Below are positions 17,495 to 25,786 of a stretch of DNA of 64,000 nucleotides, in pieces. How positions within the stretch are numbered: position 1 is the stretch's first letter; the number at the start of each line of letters is the position of its first letter. Below the pieces are notes generated by a model that saw only the letters and a list, made by a program, of their open reading frames with translations, was not told the origin of the DNA and ran no database searches. Source of the stretch: Streptomyces sp. Je 1-332 (GTDB lineage Bacteria > Actinomycetota > Actinomycetes > Streptomycetales > Streptomycetaceae); the NCBI RefSeq assembly GCF_040730185.1, contig NZ_CP160402.1, positions 1,240,001 through 1,304,000 of the forward strand, read 5' to 3'. The position numbers and the translations under genes are program-made.

Positions 17495-18151
17495 ACGCGG
17501 CGGTGCCGGGAAGGACGGCTCGAACTCCTCGATGACGCGCAGGGTGTCACCGAGGGTCCGCACCAGCAGGTCACACACCGTCTCGCGCGTCAGACCCCGG
17601 CTGCCGATCCAGTCGAGCGCGACGCCCTCGACGCTGCACAGCCAGCCGAGCAGTGCCGTGCGCGCCAGCTCCGGGATGTCGCGACGGCCGTACGCTCCGT
17701 CGGCGATCGCGCCGATCAGGGCCTCGCGCACGCCGTCGCGTATGGCGTGCACCTCGGCGTCGAAGCCGACGCCGCCGCTGATGATGGTGCGGAACGCGGC
17801 CTGGTGGTGCTCGGCGTAGCGCAGATAGCCGTCGATCGTGCTGTGCACCCGTTCCACGGGCGGCAGATCGTCGTGGCGTCCGGCACGCGCGACCAGCTCC
17901 GCGACGGAGTCCTCGATGATCGCGAGGTAGTAGCCGCGTTTGGACTTGAAGTAGTAGTAGATCAACCCCTTGGCGACGGACGCCTGCTTGGCGATGTCGT
18001 CCATCGAGAGCGCGTCGTAGGACGTGTCGGCGAACAACTTCCGCCCGATGGTGATGAGTTCGGCGCGTCGCGCCACCGAACGGTCGGTGCCGCGCGCCTG
18101 CGGGCGGGCGTCCGCGGGACGGTCGGTGCCGCGCTGTTGACTATTATTCAA
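17489..18151 (-). CDS. TetR family transcriptional regulator
   Basis: The 220-residue protein starts at a TTG; no better start with a ribosome site is visible. Residues about 28-75 form the TetR helix-turn-helix (ALSMDDIAKQASVAKGLIYY and YFKSKRGYY). The C-terminal half is the variable ligand domain. It is divergent from the DUF6230 gene (spacer 135 bases), so control of that operon and of itself is plausible but inferred. Confidence 0.88.
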   Translation of the reverse strand: MNNSQQRGTDRPADARPQARGTDRSVARRAELITIGRKLFADTSYDALSMDDIAKQASVAKGLIYYYFKSKRGYYLAIIEDSVAELVARAGRHDDLPPVERVHSTIDGYLRYAEHHQAAFRTIISGGVGFDAEVHAIRDGVREALIGAIADGAYGRRDIPELARTALLGWLCSVEGVALDWIGSRGLTRETVCDLLVRTLGDTLRVIEEFEPSFPAPPRS

Positions 18152-18286
18152 TTTCGGCCCTAGTCTCCAACTGCCTCGGGAATCCGCAGTATGGCAGAAC
18201 CAACGCCACCTGCCGGTTCTGCGTCCGACGGCGCTCTCTCACGCACTCCCCCTACGCACATGGACCGCCGTACGGGAGGAAGACTC

Positions 18287-18901
18287 ATGAGCGCAGCGCG
18301 TACCCCTTTGCGCGAAGGCAGAACCTCTTGGAAGAAGACGGCCGTCGTCGCCCTGCCGGCCGTCCTGGCCGTCGGCGCGATGGCCTCCGTGATGGCCGAG
18401 GGGGCGCTCGCTGCCTCCTTCGCCGTCTCCGGCACCAGCTTCCAGGTGTCATCCGGCAAGCTCACCAGCGAGGGCCTGTCCTCCTACGTACAGACCGACC
18501 GGGACATCGACGGCAAGGGGCACCCGGTGGCGCTCCTCGGTATCGGTGACGCGACCCTGTCCGACATCTGCCAGGCCGCCGAGGTGAAGACCCCGGTGGG
18601 CACCGTGGTGTTCAAGCTGACCGCGGGCGGATCGGCGGGCAAGGTCACCGCCAGCAATCTCATCATCGACGGCGAGGACCTGGAGGGCGACGCGCGCTTC
18701 GGCACGGCGGAGATCGGCCGGGACGCGTCGACTCTCGACGAGGTGCCCGGAGTCAAGGGCGAGAGGGGGAAGTTCGGGCTGCAGGCCGGCGACATCACCG
18801 TCTCGGGGGTGAAGTCCAACGCCTGGTCGGCGACCGGCGGGAACTTCCGGCTCAAGGGCATGAAGGTCGATGTCAGCATCGGCGGCAAGAAGTGCTTCTG
18901 A
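18287..18901 (+). CDS. DUF6230 secreted protein
   Basis: I start at the ATG six bases after GGGAGGA, giving 204 residues. An N-terminal hydrophobic helix (about residues 20-45, VVALPAVLAVGAMASVMAEGALA) is a signal peptide or anchor. The mature part is beta-rich and ends with KKCF; one more cysteine lies in DICQAAE. Homologues are DUF6230 proteins, some of which, as I recall, carry the name cholesterol esterase, but there is no GxSxG motif here. It opens a three-gene overlapping operon with a DUF6114 protein and a second membrane protein. Confidence 0.8.
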   Translation: MSAARTPLREGRTSWKKTAVVALPAVLAVGAMASVMAEGALAASFAVSGTSFQVSSGKLTSEGLSSYVQTDRDIDGKGHPVALLGIGDATLSDICQAAEVKTPVGTVVFKLTAGGSAGKVTASNLIIDGEDLEGDARFGTAEIGRDASTLDEVPGVKGERGKFGLQAGDITVSGVKSNAWSATGGNFRLKGMKVDVSIGGKKCF

Positions 18902-19872
18902 CCGGCGGCCGAAGAGCCGGAGTCAGAGCGTGGGGCAGGGACGGCGGCGGGTGGCTCGACAGGCGGCTGCCACTGCCGGAAGCACGCAGGGTGCTGCGCA
19001 GGTGGCGGCGGACACGGCCCTTCTGGGGCGGCCTGCTGCTGGTCCTTGGCGGCGCTGAGCTGCTCCTCGTGCCGCTGTCGCCGCTGACGGTTCTGGTCAG
19101 CCTGGGGCTCGGCGGGCTCGCGGCGATCGGCATCGGGCTCGCCCTGATCGCCGCCGGGATCTTCCTGTGGCTGCTGCCGCACGCCCACCACTATGTGAGC
19201 GTCAACGCCCTGATCCTGTCGGTGCTTTCGTTCGCGGCCACGAATCTCGGCGGCTTCCTGGTGGGCATGGTGCTCGGCATCGTCGGCAGCGCGATGGGCT
19301 TCGGGTGGACGCCGGTGGCCGAGGAGGACGCGGAGGACCCTGAGCGGCCGAAGGTGCGGGACGGCCAGGGGACGCGGACGCTCGGTGTGCTGCTTCCGGT
19401 GGTCATCGTGGGGGCGACGCTGTGGGGCGGGAGTCCGGCGAGGGCGGCGCCCGGCGAGGCCATCACGGCGGGGAGGACTCCGCCGACCGTCACCACCACG
19501 CTCTTCTCGCCGAAGGGGTTCCTGCTGGCCGGTGTGCGCGAAGTTCCCACGGCTGACGGGCCGTTGAAGGTCATGGTGCTGAAGATGAAGGCCGCCTCGC
19601 TCACCGACTATCGGCTGAAGACGCACGACGGGAGCGAGGAACTCTCCCTGGGCGCCGACACCTTGGACCTCAGCGGCTCGGTCACGCTCTATCTGACCAA
19701 GTTCAAGGGCTGCCTGGAGGGGCTGCTCTGTCTGACCTTTACGCCCGACAAGCTGCCGGTGCCGCCCATCGTGCCGCCGTTCGTCTTCATGACCGACGTA
19801 CAGGCCGAACAGGCCCTGGTCACCTCGGACTTGACCGTCGCGGGCGGGCTCACCCTGAAGGCATCGGCATGA
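18892..19872 (+). CDS. DUF6114 membrane protein with exported domain
   Basis: The 326-residue protein starts at a GTG ten bases inside the end of the DUF6230 gene. Residues about 40-145 hold four hydrophobic helices typical of DUF6114 (FWGGLLLVLGGAELLLVPLS and IGLALIAAGIFLWLLP). Residues about 165-185 form another hydrophobic helix. The C-terminal 130 residues are beta-rich, resemble the DUF6230 protein and contain one cysteine pair (GCLEGLLCL). The gene overlaps the next by ATGA. The two-part layout suggests a membrane partner of the DUF6230 protein; the function is unknown. Confidence 0.75.
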   Translation: MLLTGGRRAGVRAWGRDGGGWLDRRLPLPEARRVLRRWRRTRPFWGGLLLVLGGAELLLVPLSPLTVLVSLGLGGLAAIGIGLALIAAGIFLWLLPHAHHYVSVNALILSVLSFAATNLGGFLVGMVLGIVGSAMGFGWTPVAEEDAEDPERPKVRDGQGTRTLGVLLPVVIVGATLWGGSPARAAPGEAITAGRTPPTVTTTLFSPKGFLLAGVREVPTADGPLKVMVLKMKAASLTDYRLKTHDGSEELSLGADTLDLSGSVTLYLTKFKGCLEGLLCLTFTPDKLPVPPIVPPFVFMTDVQAEQALVTSDLTVAGGLTLKASA

Positions 19873-20792
19873 TCCAGATCCAGGCCGCCCTCTTCTGGGC
19901 GTACGCGATCGGCGCCACGTTCGCGCTCTCCGCGGCCCGGCAGCTCCAGGTGTGGGAGCGGATCAACGCGGGTGAGGGGCCGCGGACGCGCAGCCGTGCC
20001 GCCAATCCGTATCTCGCGCTCACCGCGCTCTTCGCGGCGGTCCTGATGGTGCCGACGGGGCTTTTCCTGCTGTGGCAGAACCCCGCGTGGGCGACCATGC
20101 ATGTCGCTGACGGGCACGAGGGCGTGTGGGCGGGGTTCGTGCTCTTCTACGCGGGCGGGCTGCCCGTCGCGGCGATCACCGGGTTCCTCGTGGCGCAGGG
20201 GCTCATCCTGGTGGGGGCGGGCTACTGGGCGTATCTCCAGTGCGTGGGCGGGTACTTCCTGCTGTTCGGGACGCTGGTCCACGGCTGGGACGGCAGGGGG
20301 TACGAGCGGTTCCTCTCGCCCGGCGCGCGGGACTTCGCCGGCTGGCGGCGGGACAGCGTGGTCAACCACGTACTGGACTTCCTGACGTCCGGAACGTTTC
20401 TCGCGCTGCTGGTCTTCGGCGCGGGCCTGATCGGCACCATGCTGCTGACGGAGACCGGCTGGCTGATGGAGGGCTGGTCGCTGCCCGGCGCGGACGAGGA
20501 CCGGAAAGTCCACCGGTTCCTGGCGATCGCCGTCGCGGCGGCCGGGGTCTACGGCCTGCCGTTCGTCGGCGCGCTCGTCGCGAGCGTCCTCGTCCGCCTC
20601 CTGGGCGGGTGGCTCGGTCTGCCGCTGTTCGCGGTCATCGCGGGGCTGACGCTGCTGTCGCGACGCTCGCCCGTGCGGCTGCTCTACGGGCTGGTGGGGG
20701 TGCCGCACCGGCACTGGCGCGCGGATCTCGACGCCGACCGGGGCAACCCGGAACGCGACGAGACCGGGGTCACATCAGACCGGACTGCGTGA
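19869..20792 (+). CDS. Polytopic membrane protein, third gene of the DUF6230/DUF6114 operon
   Basis: The 307-residue protein starts at an ATG overlapping the DUF6114 stop (ATGA), so the genes are translationally coupled. There are about seven hydrophobic helices. A conserved-looking polar stretch VHGWDGRGYERFLSPG separates the middle helices. I do not recognise a family. Context implies that it works with the preceding two proteins at the membrane. The C-terminal tail falls in a duplicated DNA segment. Confidence 0.7.
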   Translation: MIQIQAALFWAYAIGATFALSAARQLQVWERINAGEGPRTRSRAANPYLALTALFAAVLMVPTGLFLLWQNPAWATMHVADGHEGVWAGFVLFYAGGLPVAAITGFLVAQGLILVGAGYWAYLQCVGGYFLLFGTLVHGWDGRGYERFLSPGARDFAGWRRDSVVNHVLDFLTSGTFLALLVFGAGLIGTMLLTETGWLMEGWSLPGADEDRKVHRFLAIAVAAAGVYGLPFVGALVASVLVRLLGGWLGLPLFAVIAGLTLLSRRSPVRLLYGLVGVPHRHWRADLDADRGNPERDETGVTSDRTA

Positions 20793-20840
20793 CCGAGACC
20801 GGGGTCACAACCGGGATCACAACAGACCGATCTGCGTGAC
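20760..20840. repeat. Imperfect direct duplication between convergent gene ends
   Basis: The stretch beginning GAGACCGGGGTCACA and ending CTGCGTGAC occurs at 20760-20793 and again at 20795-20840, the second with a 12-base insertion. It covers the tail of the plus-strand membrane gene and the end of the minus-strand 53-residue gene. Confidence 0.75.
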
Positions 20841-20978
20841 GAGCATCGCGAGGACGACGACGAGCGTCCAGCCGAGGACGTGCTCGAGCACCTTCGGGCC
20901 GTCTTCCTTGGGGCCGCCGGTGCGCGTGGTGGCCCGGGGCTGTGCGGTGGCAGTGGCTGTGGCTGTGGCAGCGGTCAT
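20817..20978 (-). CDS. Small single-pass membrane protein, 53 residues
   Basis: The minus strand encodes an ATG-started 53-residue protein. An Ala/Thr-rich head (residues 2-12) leads into a polar linker RTGGPKEDGPKVLEH, followed by one hydrophobic helix (about 34-53, WTLVVVLAMLVTQIGLL) that reaches the C-terminus. This looks like a tail-anchored small Streptomyces membrane protein. The ribosome site is weak. It is convergent with the DUF6230/DUF6114 operon and divergent from the M1 peptidase gene. Confidence 0.7.
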   Translation of the reverse strand: MTAATATATATAQPRATTRTGGPKEDGPKVLEHVLGWTLVVVLAMLVTQIGLL

Positions 20979-21219
20979 GGCATCACTCGATACGTATGCG
21001 TCACGCCTCTAGACGCGACGTCCGGCAACGGACTCCCCCCACTGACCCAACCACCTTGCCATCGGATTCCGCCGTCGCGGGCGAGAGCTTGGTCACTCAC
21101 CGCCCAGATCCCGTGCAACTCGGGCCGAGTGCCGTGCGTCTCACTACACGTGGTGGGGCACACCCCCAGGCGCACCCCCCACCGCTCGTCCGCGCAACCT
21201 TCCGACCGAAAGGTTCCCG

Positions 21220-22719
21220 ATGAGCACGCACCGGACGCACCGGCGGTACCGGACGCCCCACCGCAGAGCGCGATTCGCCCTCGCGGTCGCCGTCACCGTG
21301 ACGGCGGCCCTCACCGGCACGGCGTCACAGGCCGCGCCGTCCGCACCCGGGACGCCCTCACCCGGAGCGCCCGGCCTGGGCGACCCGATGTTCCCGCTGG
21401 ACGGGAACGGCGGATACCGCGTCGACCGCTACGCCCTCGACTTCGACTGGCAGGCCCCCAAGACGCCGTTCGAGGCCACGGCGACGATCAAGGCGACCGC
21501 CACCCAGTCGCTGTCCCGCTTCAACCTGGACTTCGGGGGCAACACCCTGCACGGCGTGCAGGTCGACGGCTCGACCGCGCGCACGTCCCGCGTCGGCGAC
21601 GAGCTGACGGTCACGCCCAAGTCCGCGATCGCGAAGGGCCGTTCGTTCACCGCCAAGGTCACGTACACCGCCGACCCGACGCAGACGCGGCACCGCGACG
21701 ACGCCATCGAGGACTACGGCTGGATCCCCACCGCCGACGGCACGGTGGTCTATCCGCAGCCGAACGGGGCCCGGTTGATCTTCCCGGCGAACGACCACCC
21801 CAGCCAGCGTGCGCCGATCACCTTCCGCATCACCACGCCGAAGGACCTGACCGCGGTCGCCAACGGCAAGCTGGTGAACCGCACGGAACGCCCCGGTGAC
21901 CGGGTGCGCTGGACGTACGACTCCGAACAGCCGCTGTCCACGCAGCTGGTGCAGCTGGCGGTCGGCAAGTTCAAGCTGATCGACGGCAAGGGTCCCGGCG
22001 GCCTGCCCCTCCGAGACGTGGTCCCGGACGCCCTGGTCGAGCCGACAGCGGAGTACCGCGAACTCACGCCCGACCACCTCACCTGGCTCCAGGAGAAGCT
22101 CGGCCCCTACCCCTTCGACCGCTACGGGCTCCTGGTCGGCGACACGGACCTGGCCGTCGCCCTGGAGACCCAGACGCTCTCCCTCATCCCGAAGGCGGAC
22201 CTGCTCGGCACGAAGGTCGACGCCGAGCGGAACATGGTGCACGAGCTGACCCACCAGTGGTTCGGCGACAGCGTGGCCCTGAAGAGCTGGTCCGACCTGT
22301 GGGTGAGCGAGGGGCACGCCCGCTTCTACGAGCGGATGTTCTCCGAGGAGCACGGCGGCGACAGCTTCGAGGCCGCCATGAAGACGGCGTACGCCGCGCA
22401 CGACCAGTGGCGCCACGACTTCGGCGCCCCCGCCGAACCGACCGAGCCGAACCTCTTCAAACGCATGCGGTACGACGGCTCGGCCCTGGTCCTGTACGCC
22501 CTGCGGGAGCAGGTCGGCACCGCGAAGTTCGAGAAGATCGAGCGAGCGTGGGTGCGCGATTTCCGCGGTAGGACGGCAAGCACCCAGCAGTTCATCGACC
22601 TGGCGTCGAAGGTGGCGGGCGAGGACCTGGAAGGCTTCCTGCGGCCATGGCTGTACGGCTCGAAGACACCGCCCATGCCGGGACACCCGGACTGGGTGGT
22701 AGACCCGGTCCAGGGCTGA
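21220..22719 (+). CDS. Secreted M1 family zinc metallopeptidase
   Basis: The 499-residue precursor has an Arg-rich start and a hydrophobic signal (about residues 22-40, ARFALAVAVTVTAALTGTA). The zinc site is HELTH at 341-345 with the third ligand E364 in WVSEG, matching HExxH-x18-E of gluzincins. The usual GxMEN exopeptidase motif is replaced by ALETQT. Length is about half that of classical aminopeptidase N, ending after the catalytic domain and a short helical part. It probably trims extracellular peptides. Confidence 0.9.
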   Translation: MSTHRTHRRYRTPHRRARFALAVAVTVTAALTGTASQAAPSAPGTPSPGAPGLGDPMFPLDGNGGYRVDRYALDFDWQAPKTPFEATATIKATATQSLSRFNLDFGGNTLHGVQVDGSTARTSRVGDELTVTPKSAIAKGRSFTAKVTYTADPTQTRHRDDAIEDYGWIPTADGTVVYPQPNGARLIFPANDHPSQRAPITFRITTPKDLTAVANGKLVNRTERPGDRVRWTYDSEQPLSTQLVQLAVGKFKLIDGKGPGGLPLRDVVPDALVEPTAEYRELTPDHLTWLQEKLGPYPFDRYGLLVGDTDLAVALETQTLSLIPKADLLGTKVDAERNMVHELTHQWFGDSVALKSWSDLWVSEGHARFYERMFSEEHGGDSFEAAMKTAYAAHDQWRHDFGAPAEPTEPNLFKRMRYDGSALVLYALREQVGTAKFEKIERAWVRDFRGRTASTQQFIDLASKVAGEDLEGFLRPWLYGSKTPPMPGHPDWVVDPVQG

Positions 22720-22738
22720 GGCATATCCGTCGTCTGGC

Positions 22739-22765
22739 GGCGGCGTTCGTGTGAAGAACGCCGCC
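22739..22765 (+). terminator. Terminator of the M1 peptidase gene
   Basis: GGCGGCGTTC and GAACGCCGCC form a perfect 10-base stem with a 7-base loop, 19 bases after the stop codon. Confidence 0.8.
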
Positions 22766-22836
22766 GACCGCCGGTGCGACGGATTCCACGAGCGCTCCAG
22801 GTCTACGTTGGGATTCCCGCCGAACTGGGAGGTCTC

Positions 22837-23019
22837 ATGTCAGACGACGAGGACGTAACGCGAGAGCGGAGGCGTCCACCGCTGCTGGGCACGGAGATGC
22901 GCGAGGCGACACTGCCGGACGGCACCCAGGCGGTGATCGTCGTCCAGGCAGGCACACCCCAGGACGAGGTCGACGAGAAGGCGGCCCGAATGCGACGGGG
23001 CACATCCGACGCGAAGTAG
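22837..23019 (+). CDS. Small conserved hypothetical protein, 60 residues
   Basis: The start is the ATG after TGGGAGGT. The protein is charged, with RRRPPLLGTEMREATLPDGT and a hydrophobic strand AVIVVQAG. It has no signal peptide. I do not recognise a function. It is transcribed alone, between a terminator upstream and a bidirectional terminator downstream. Confidence 0.65.
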   Translation: MSDDEDVTRERRRPPLLGTEMREATLPDGTQAVIVVQAGTPQDEVDEKAARMRRGTSDAK

Positions 23020-23043
23020 CCCAGCAGCACCCCGATGGACACA

Positions 23044-23079
23044 CGGCGGCCCCTCCCGAACGAACGGGAGGGGCCGCCG
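23044..23079. terminator. Bidirectional terminator
   Basis: A perfect 15-base stem, CGGCGGCCCCTCCCG and its complement, with a 6-base loop lies between convergent genes ending at 23019 and 23120. Confidence 0.9.
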
Positions 23080-23119
23080 CCATGGCCACTGATCGGCTCA
23101 GCCCGGCCTTTCCGCTGCC

Positions 23120-24484
23120 TCAGCGGATCCCCACCCCAGCCAGCGCCGCCTTCTGCTTCGCCGTGAGCTTCGCCGGGAAGTACAGGTAGCAGACGCCTCC
23201 CGTGCCGGAGACGACCTTCCCCTCCGCGTTCTTCCGCTTCGTACGGAGCCAGATGTTCTCCCACTCGCGGCGTTTGTAGACCCGGCGCACCGCCTCGTTG
23301 CTCGGCGATGCCGGGTCGTTGGCGATCACGTCGCCCTTCGGCGTGAAGCCGATCACCGTCATCAGGTGGCCCGCCGTGCCGTAACCGGCGCCCGTCAGCT
23401 CCTCCTTGAGGAACGACTGCGACGTTATGGCCGGGATGCCCGCGGCGATCAGCGACTCCAGCTCCGTGAGCGAGGTGAGGCGGGTGACCACGGCCTGGAA
23501 GTCCTTGTACGTCGACGCGTAGGCCGCGTTGAAGGGCCAGTTGCCGCAGCCCGCGTACTGGTAGTCGAAGGTGTGGCGAGCCGCGTGGCACACCTGGGGG
23601 TCGGCGTAGGACGGGTCGACCCAGGCGAGGTCGTCGGCGGTCGGCTTGCGGCCCCAGAACTCGATGATCATCTGCGAGGAGGTGGGGCTGCACCAGGCCT
23701 CGCCGCCGTTGTCGTACTCCGGATACTGGCCGACGTGGGTCTCCTGCGAGTAGCGCGGGACCGTCAGTTCCTCGGCGAGACCCGGCTTCGACGCCGGGAC
23801 CGTGAAGCGGTCGGGGACGGCGGACGCCATCGCGCCGAGCCGCCACACGGTGGGCGTCTCGGTGGCGCCCGGCTTGCGGTACAGGGTCAGGCGCAGCTTG
23901 TACGAGACGAGGCGCAGGGACGTCGTCGTGTCGTCGATGGCGAAGGTGTCCGTCCAGATGCTCGACTTGCCGTCGCTCTGGTCGTCGACCGACGTACGGC
24001 GGATGTCCTTGTCCTTGTCGTCGCCCGAGGTCCAGCGGCCGAGGACGTACCACGGAGTCTTCGCCTTGTCCGAGTACGTTCCCTGGAGCTCGACCTGGAG
24101 CCACGTCCCGGTGGGTGTGCGGGCGTTCCAGGAGGCGATGACCTCCGTCGCGGGGACGGTGGGCCGGTGCACGGGCGAGGTCCACCGGGCGTACTCCCAG
24201 GTGGCGGTCTTGCCGGTGTGCGGATCGGCGTACTCGGTGGTGCCCGCGGCCTCGGCGATCTCCACGGCCGGACGGGCTCCGGAGACGGCACGGGTGCCCT
24301 CGGCGGTGCCGGCGCCCCAGTCCGCGGACGAGGACCAGAAGCGGTTGCTCACCGGTCGCTTCGCGCGCGGGGCGCCGGCGAGGCCGCCCGACGCGAGTGC
24401 CGGGCTCGCGGTGGCGGCCAGCGCTGCCACGGCCGCGGCCGCGGTGAGGACGGTTCTGCGGGACATGTCATCAGCTCGGTCCAT
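23120..24484 (-). CDS. Tat-exported C39-like peptidase
   Basis: The 454-residue protein carries a twin-arginine signal (MSRRTVLTAAAAVAALAATA, arginines 9 and 10). A beta-rich domain (about 60-240) precedes a papain-like C39-type domain. The probable catalytic residues are C265 in EAWCSPTSS, H373 in GTAGHLMTV and D390 in ANDPAS. There is no ABC transporter, so this is a free exported enzyme, not a bacteriocin exporter. Substrate unknown. The start at 24484 has a weak ribosome site; the ATG six codons on also keeps the Tat motif. Confidence 0.85.
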   Translation of the reverse strand: MDRADDMSRRTVLTAAAAVAALAATASPALASGGLAGAPRAKRPVSNRFWSSSADWGAGTAEGTRAVSGARPAVEIAEAAGTTEYADPHTGKTATWEYARWTSPVHRPTVPATEVIASWNARTPTGTWLQVELQGTYSDKAKTPWYVLGRWTSGDDKDKDIRRTSVDDQSDGKSSIWTDTFAIDDTTTSLRLVSYKLRLTLYRKPGATETPTVWRLGAMASAVPDRFTVPASKPGLAEELTVPRYSQETHVGQYPEYDNGGEAWCSPTSSQMIIEFWGRKPTADDLAWVDPSYADPQVCHAARHTFDYQYAGCGNWPFNAAYASTYKDFQAVVTRLTSLTELESLIAAGIPAITSQSFLKEELTGAGYGTAGHLMTVIGFTPKGDVIANDPASPSNEAVRRVYKRREWENIWLRTKRKNAEGKVVSGTGGVCYLYFPAKLTAKQKAALAGVGIR

Positions 24485-24690
24485 GGCGGGGACCCCCAGT
24501 CGACGTGGGCTCCGGACGGGTCCGGAAGGGGCAGGTCAGATGCACGGCGGTAGGCCAACTATGGCTGCTGCACGCCGACTTCTGCCAGCGCTTCGACCAT
24601 CACCGCTTCCGTCAATATTGGCCTCGACCACTGGCGTGAGCTGCGACGGCGCGCGGAGCGAGGAATTCCGCACCCGTACGCTTGCCCGTG

Positions 24691-25353
24691 ATGACCGCAC
24701 ACGCCACCGCACACGCCACTCCCACTCCCCTGGCCCGCGTCGCAGCGGAGCTGCTGCGCCTGCCGCCGTCCTGCGGCCCGGTCCGCCTCGTCGCCGTCGA
24801 CGGGCACGCGGGCTCCGGCAAGTCGACCTTCGCCGACCGCCTCGCCGACGCGCTGGGCGGCGCGCCCGTCCTGCGCCTCGACGACATCGCGAGCCACGAC
24901 GCCCTGTTCGACTGGACGGAGCGGCTGCGGCGGCAGGTCGTCGTGCCACTCTCGCGCGGCGAAACGGCGCACTACGAGACGTACGACTGGCACGAGCGCC
25001 GCTTCGGACCGGAGGTCCGCGCCCTGCCGCCGGCTCCCGTGGTCCTCGTCGAGGGGGTCGGCGCGGGCCGCCGCGCCCTGCGCCCGTTCCTGGCGCGACT
25101 GCTGTGGATGGAGCTGCCCCAGCACGAGGCCTGGGGCAGGGGGCGCCGCCGGGACGGGGCGGTCCAGAGCGACTTCTGGGACGGGTGGGAACCCGCGGAG
25201 CGCCAACACTTCACGAAAGACCCTTCACGCCCCTTCGCTCAGTCTTTGGTGCGACAGTGCCGAGAGGGATATGAGGTGCTGCGAGGGCCGGATGAGGCGG
25301 ATGCGCAGCGCCAAATTGTCACGGAGAGTGAGGGACCGGAGGCGATCCGCTGA
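24691..25353 (+). CDS. Uridine kinase-like P-loop protein
   Basis: The 220-residue protein has a clear Walker A, GHAGSGKST, near residue 40, followed by a VLRLDDIASHDALFDW block and VVLVEGVGAGRR, like the uridine kinase/phosphoribulokinase group. It probably phosphorylates a small hydroxylated metabolite in the cytoplasm. There is no ribosome site. TACGCT at 24677-24682 is the right distance to start transcription at the GTG at 24688, so the mRNA may be leaderless, with GTG 24688 or ATG 24691 as start. Confidence 0.8.
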   Translation: MTAHATAHATPTPLARVAAELLRLPPSCGPVRLVAVDGHAGSGKSTFADRLADALGGAPVLRLDDIASHDALFDWTERLRRQVVVPLSRGETAHYETYDWHERRFGPEVRALPPAPVVLVEGVGAGRRALRPFLARLLWMELPQHEAWGRGRRRDGAVQSDFWDGWEPAERQHFTKDPSRPFAQSLVRQCREGYEVLRGPDEADAQRQIVTESEGPEAIR

Positions 25354-25412
25354 ACCTCCCGAAGAGCGCTCCCAGAAGTTCGCGCCAGTTTCCGCGAGTG
25401 CCTCAACTCGGC

Positions 25413-25442
25413 TTGACCCAGGGCCCTTACAGGACTTACGTT
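25413..25442 (+). promoter_or_regulatory. Strong vegetative promoter
   Basis: TTGACC (25413-25418) and TACGTT (25437-25442) are separated by 18 bases. It is one of the best housekeeping-type promoters in the window. It lies 345 bases before the AAA+ gene and just before a terminator-like hairpin, with no gene directly after it. Confidence 0.6.
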
Positions 25443-25448
25443 CTGAAT

Positions 25449-25515
25449 GTGCGGCCTTTCGGGGTCGCCCGCAGACGCGAAGCCCCCGGTTGTTCCCCCG
25501 TGATCGGGGGCTTCG
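25449..25515 (+). ncRNA. Candidate short RNA or attenuated leader
   Basis: Transcription from the promoter above would begin near 25449 and meet the stem CGAAGCCCCCG (25478-25488) / CGGGGGCTTCG (25505-25515). A second stem, CCCCCG (25495-25500) with CGGGGG (25505-25510), competes for the same right arm, as in attenuators. A transcript ending here would be about 65-70 bases. It could be an independent small RNA, the leader of the AAA+ gene, or just a terminator of the kinase gene. The rest of the 25354-25786 gap shows nothing clear. Confidence 0.4.
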
Positions 25516-25786
25516 TACTGCCCTCCGAGCGCGCATTCCGGACGCTGCGAGCCGCCTTTCGCTCACCCTCGGTGACGAAGAGGCCCCTCTTCACCTGCCT
25601 GATCCCGCGCTGCGGCACCCTACGGCCGAGCGCTCCTCCGCAGGTACGATGCCTTTCGGTGCGACTTACGGACGGCTGCTCCGCGCGCCGGTTCAACGTC
25701 CGTCCGCAGCACGGCGGTTCAGCGAAGTTGCCGACGGGCACCGGCCCGGCGGTACACAAACGGGGGCACGGTTTGTGGGGGACGTG

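Noticed and set aside
25354..25786. tRNA or CRISPR-like structure in the gap before the AAA+ gene
   Set aside because: No cloverleaf, CCA-type acceptor stem or regularly spaced repeats are present; only the promoter and hairpins remain.
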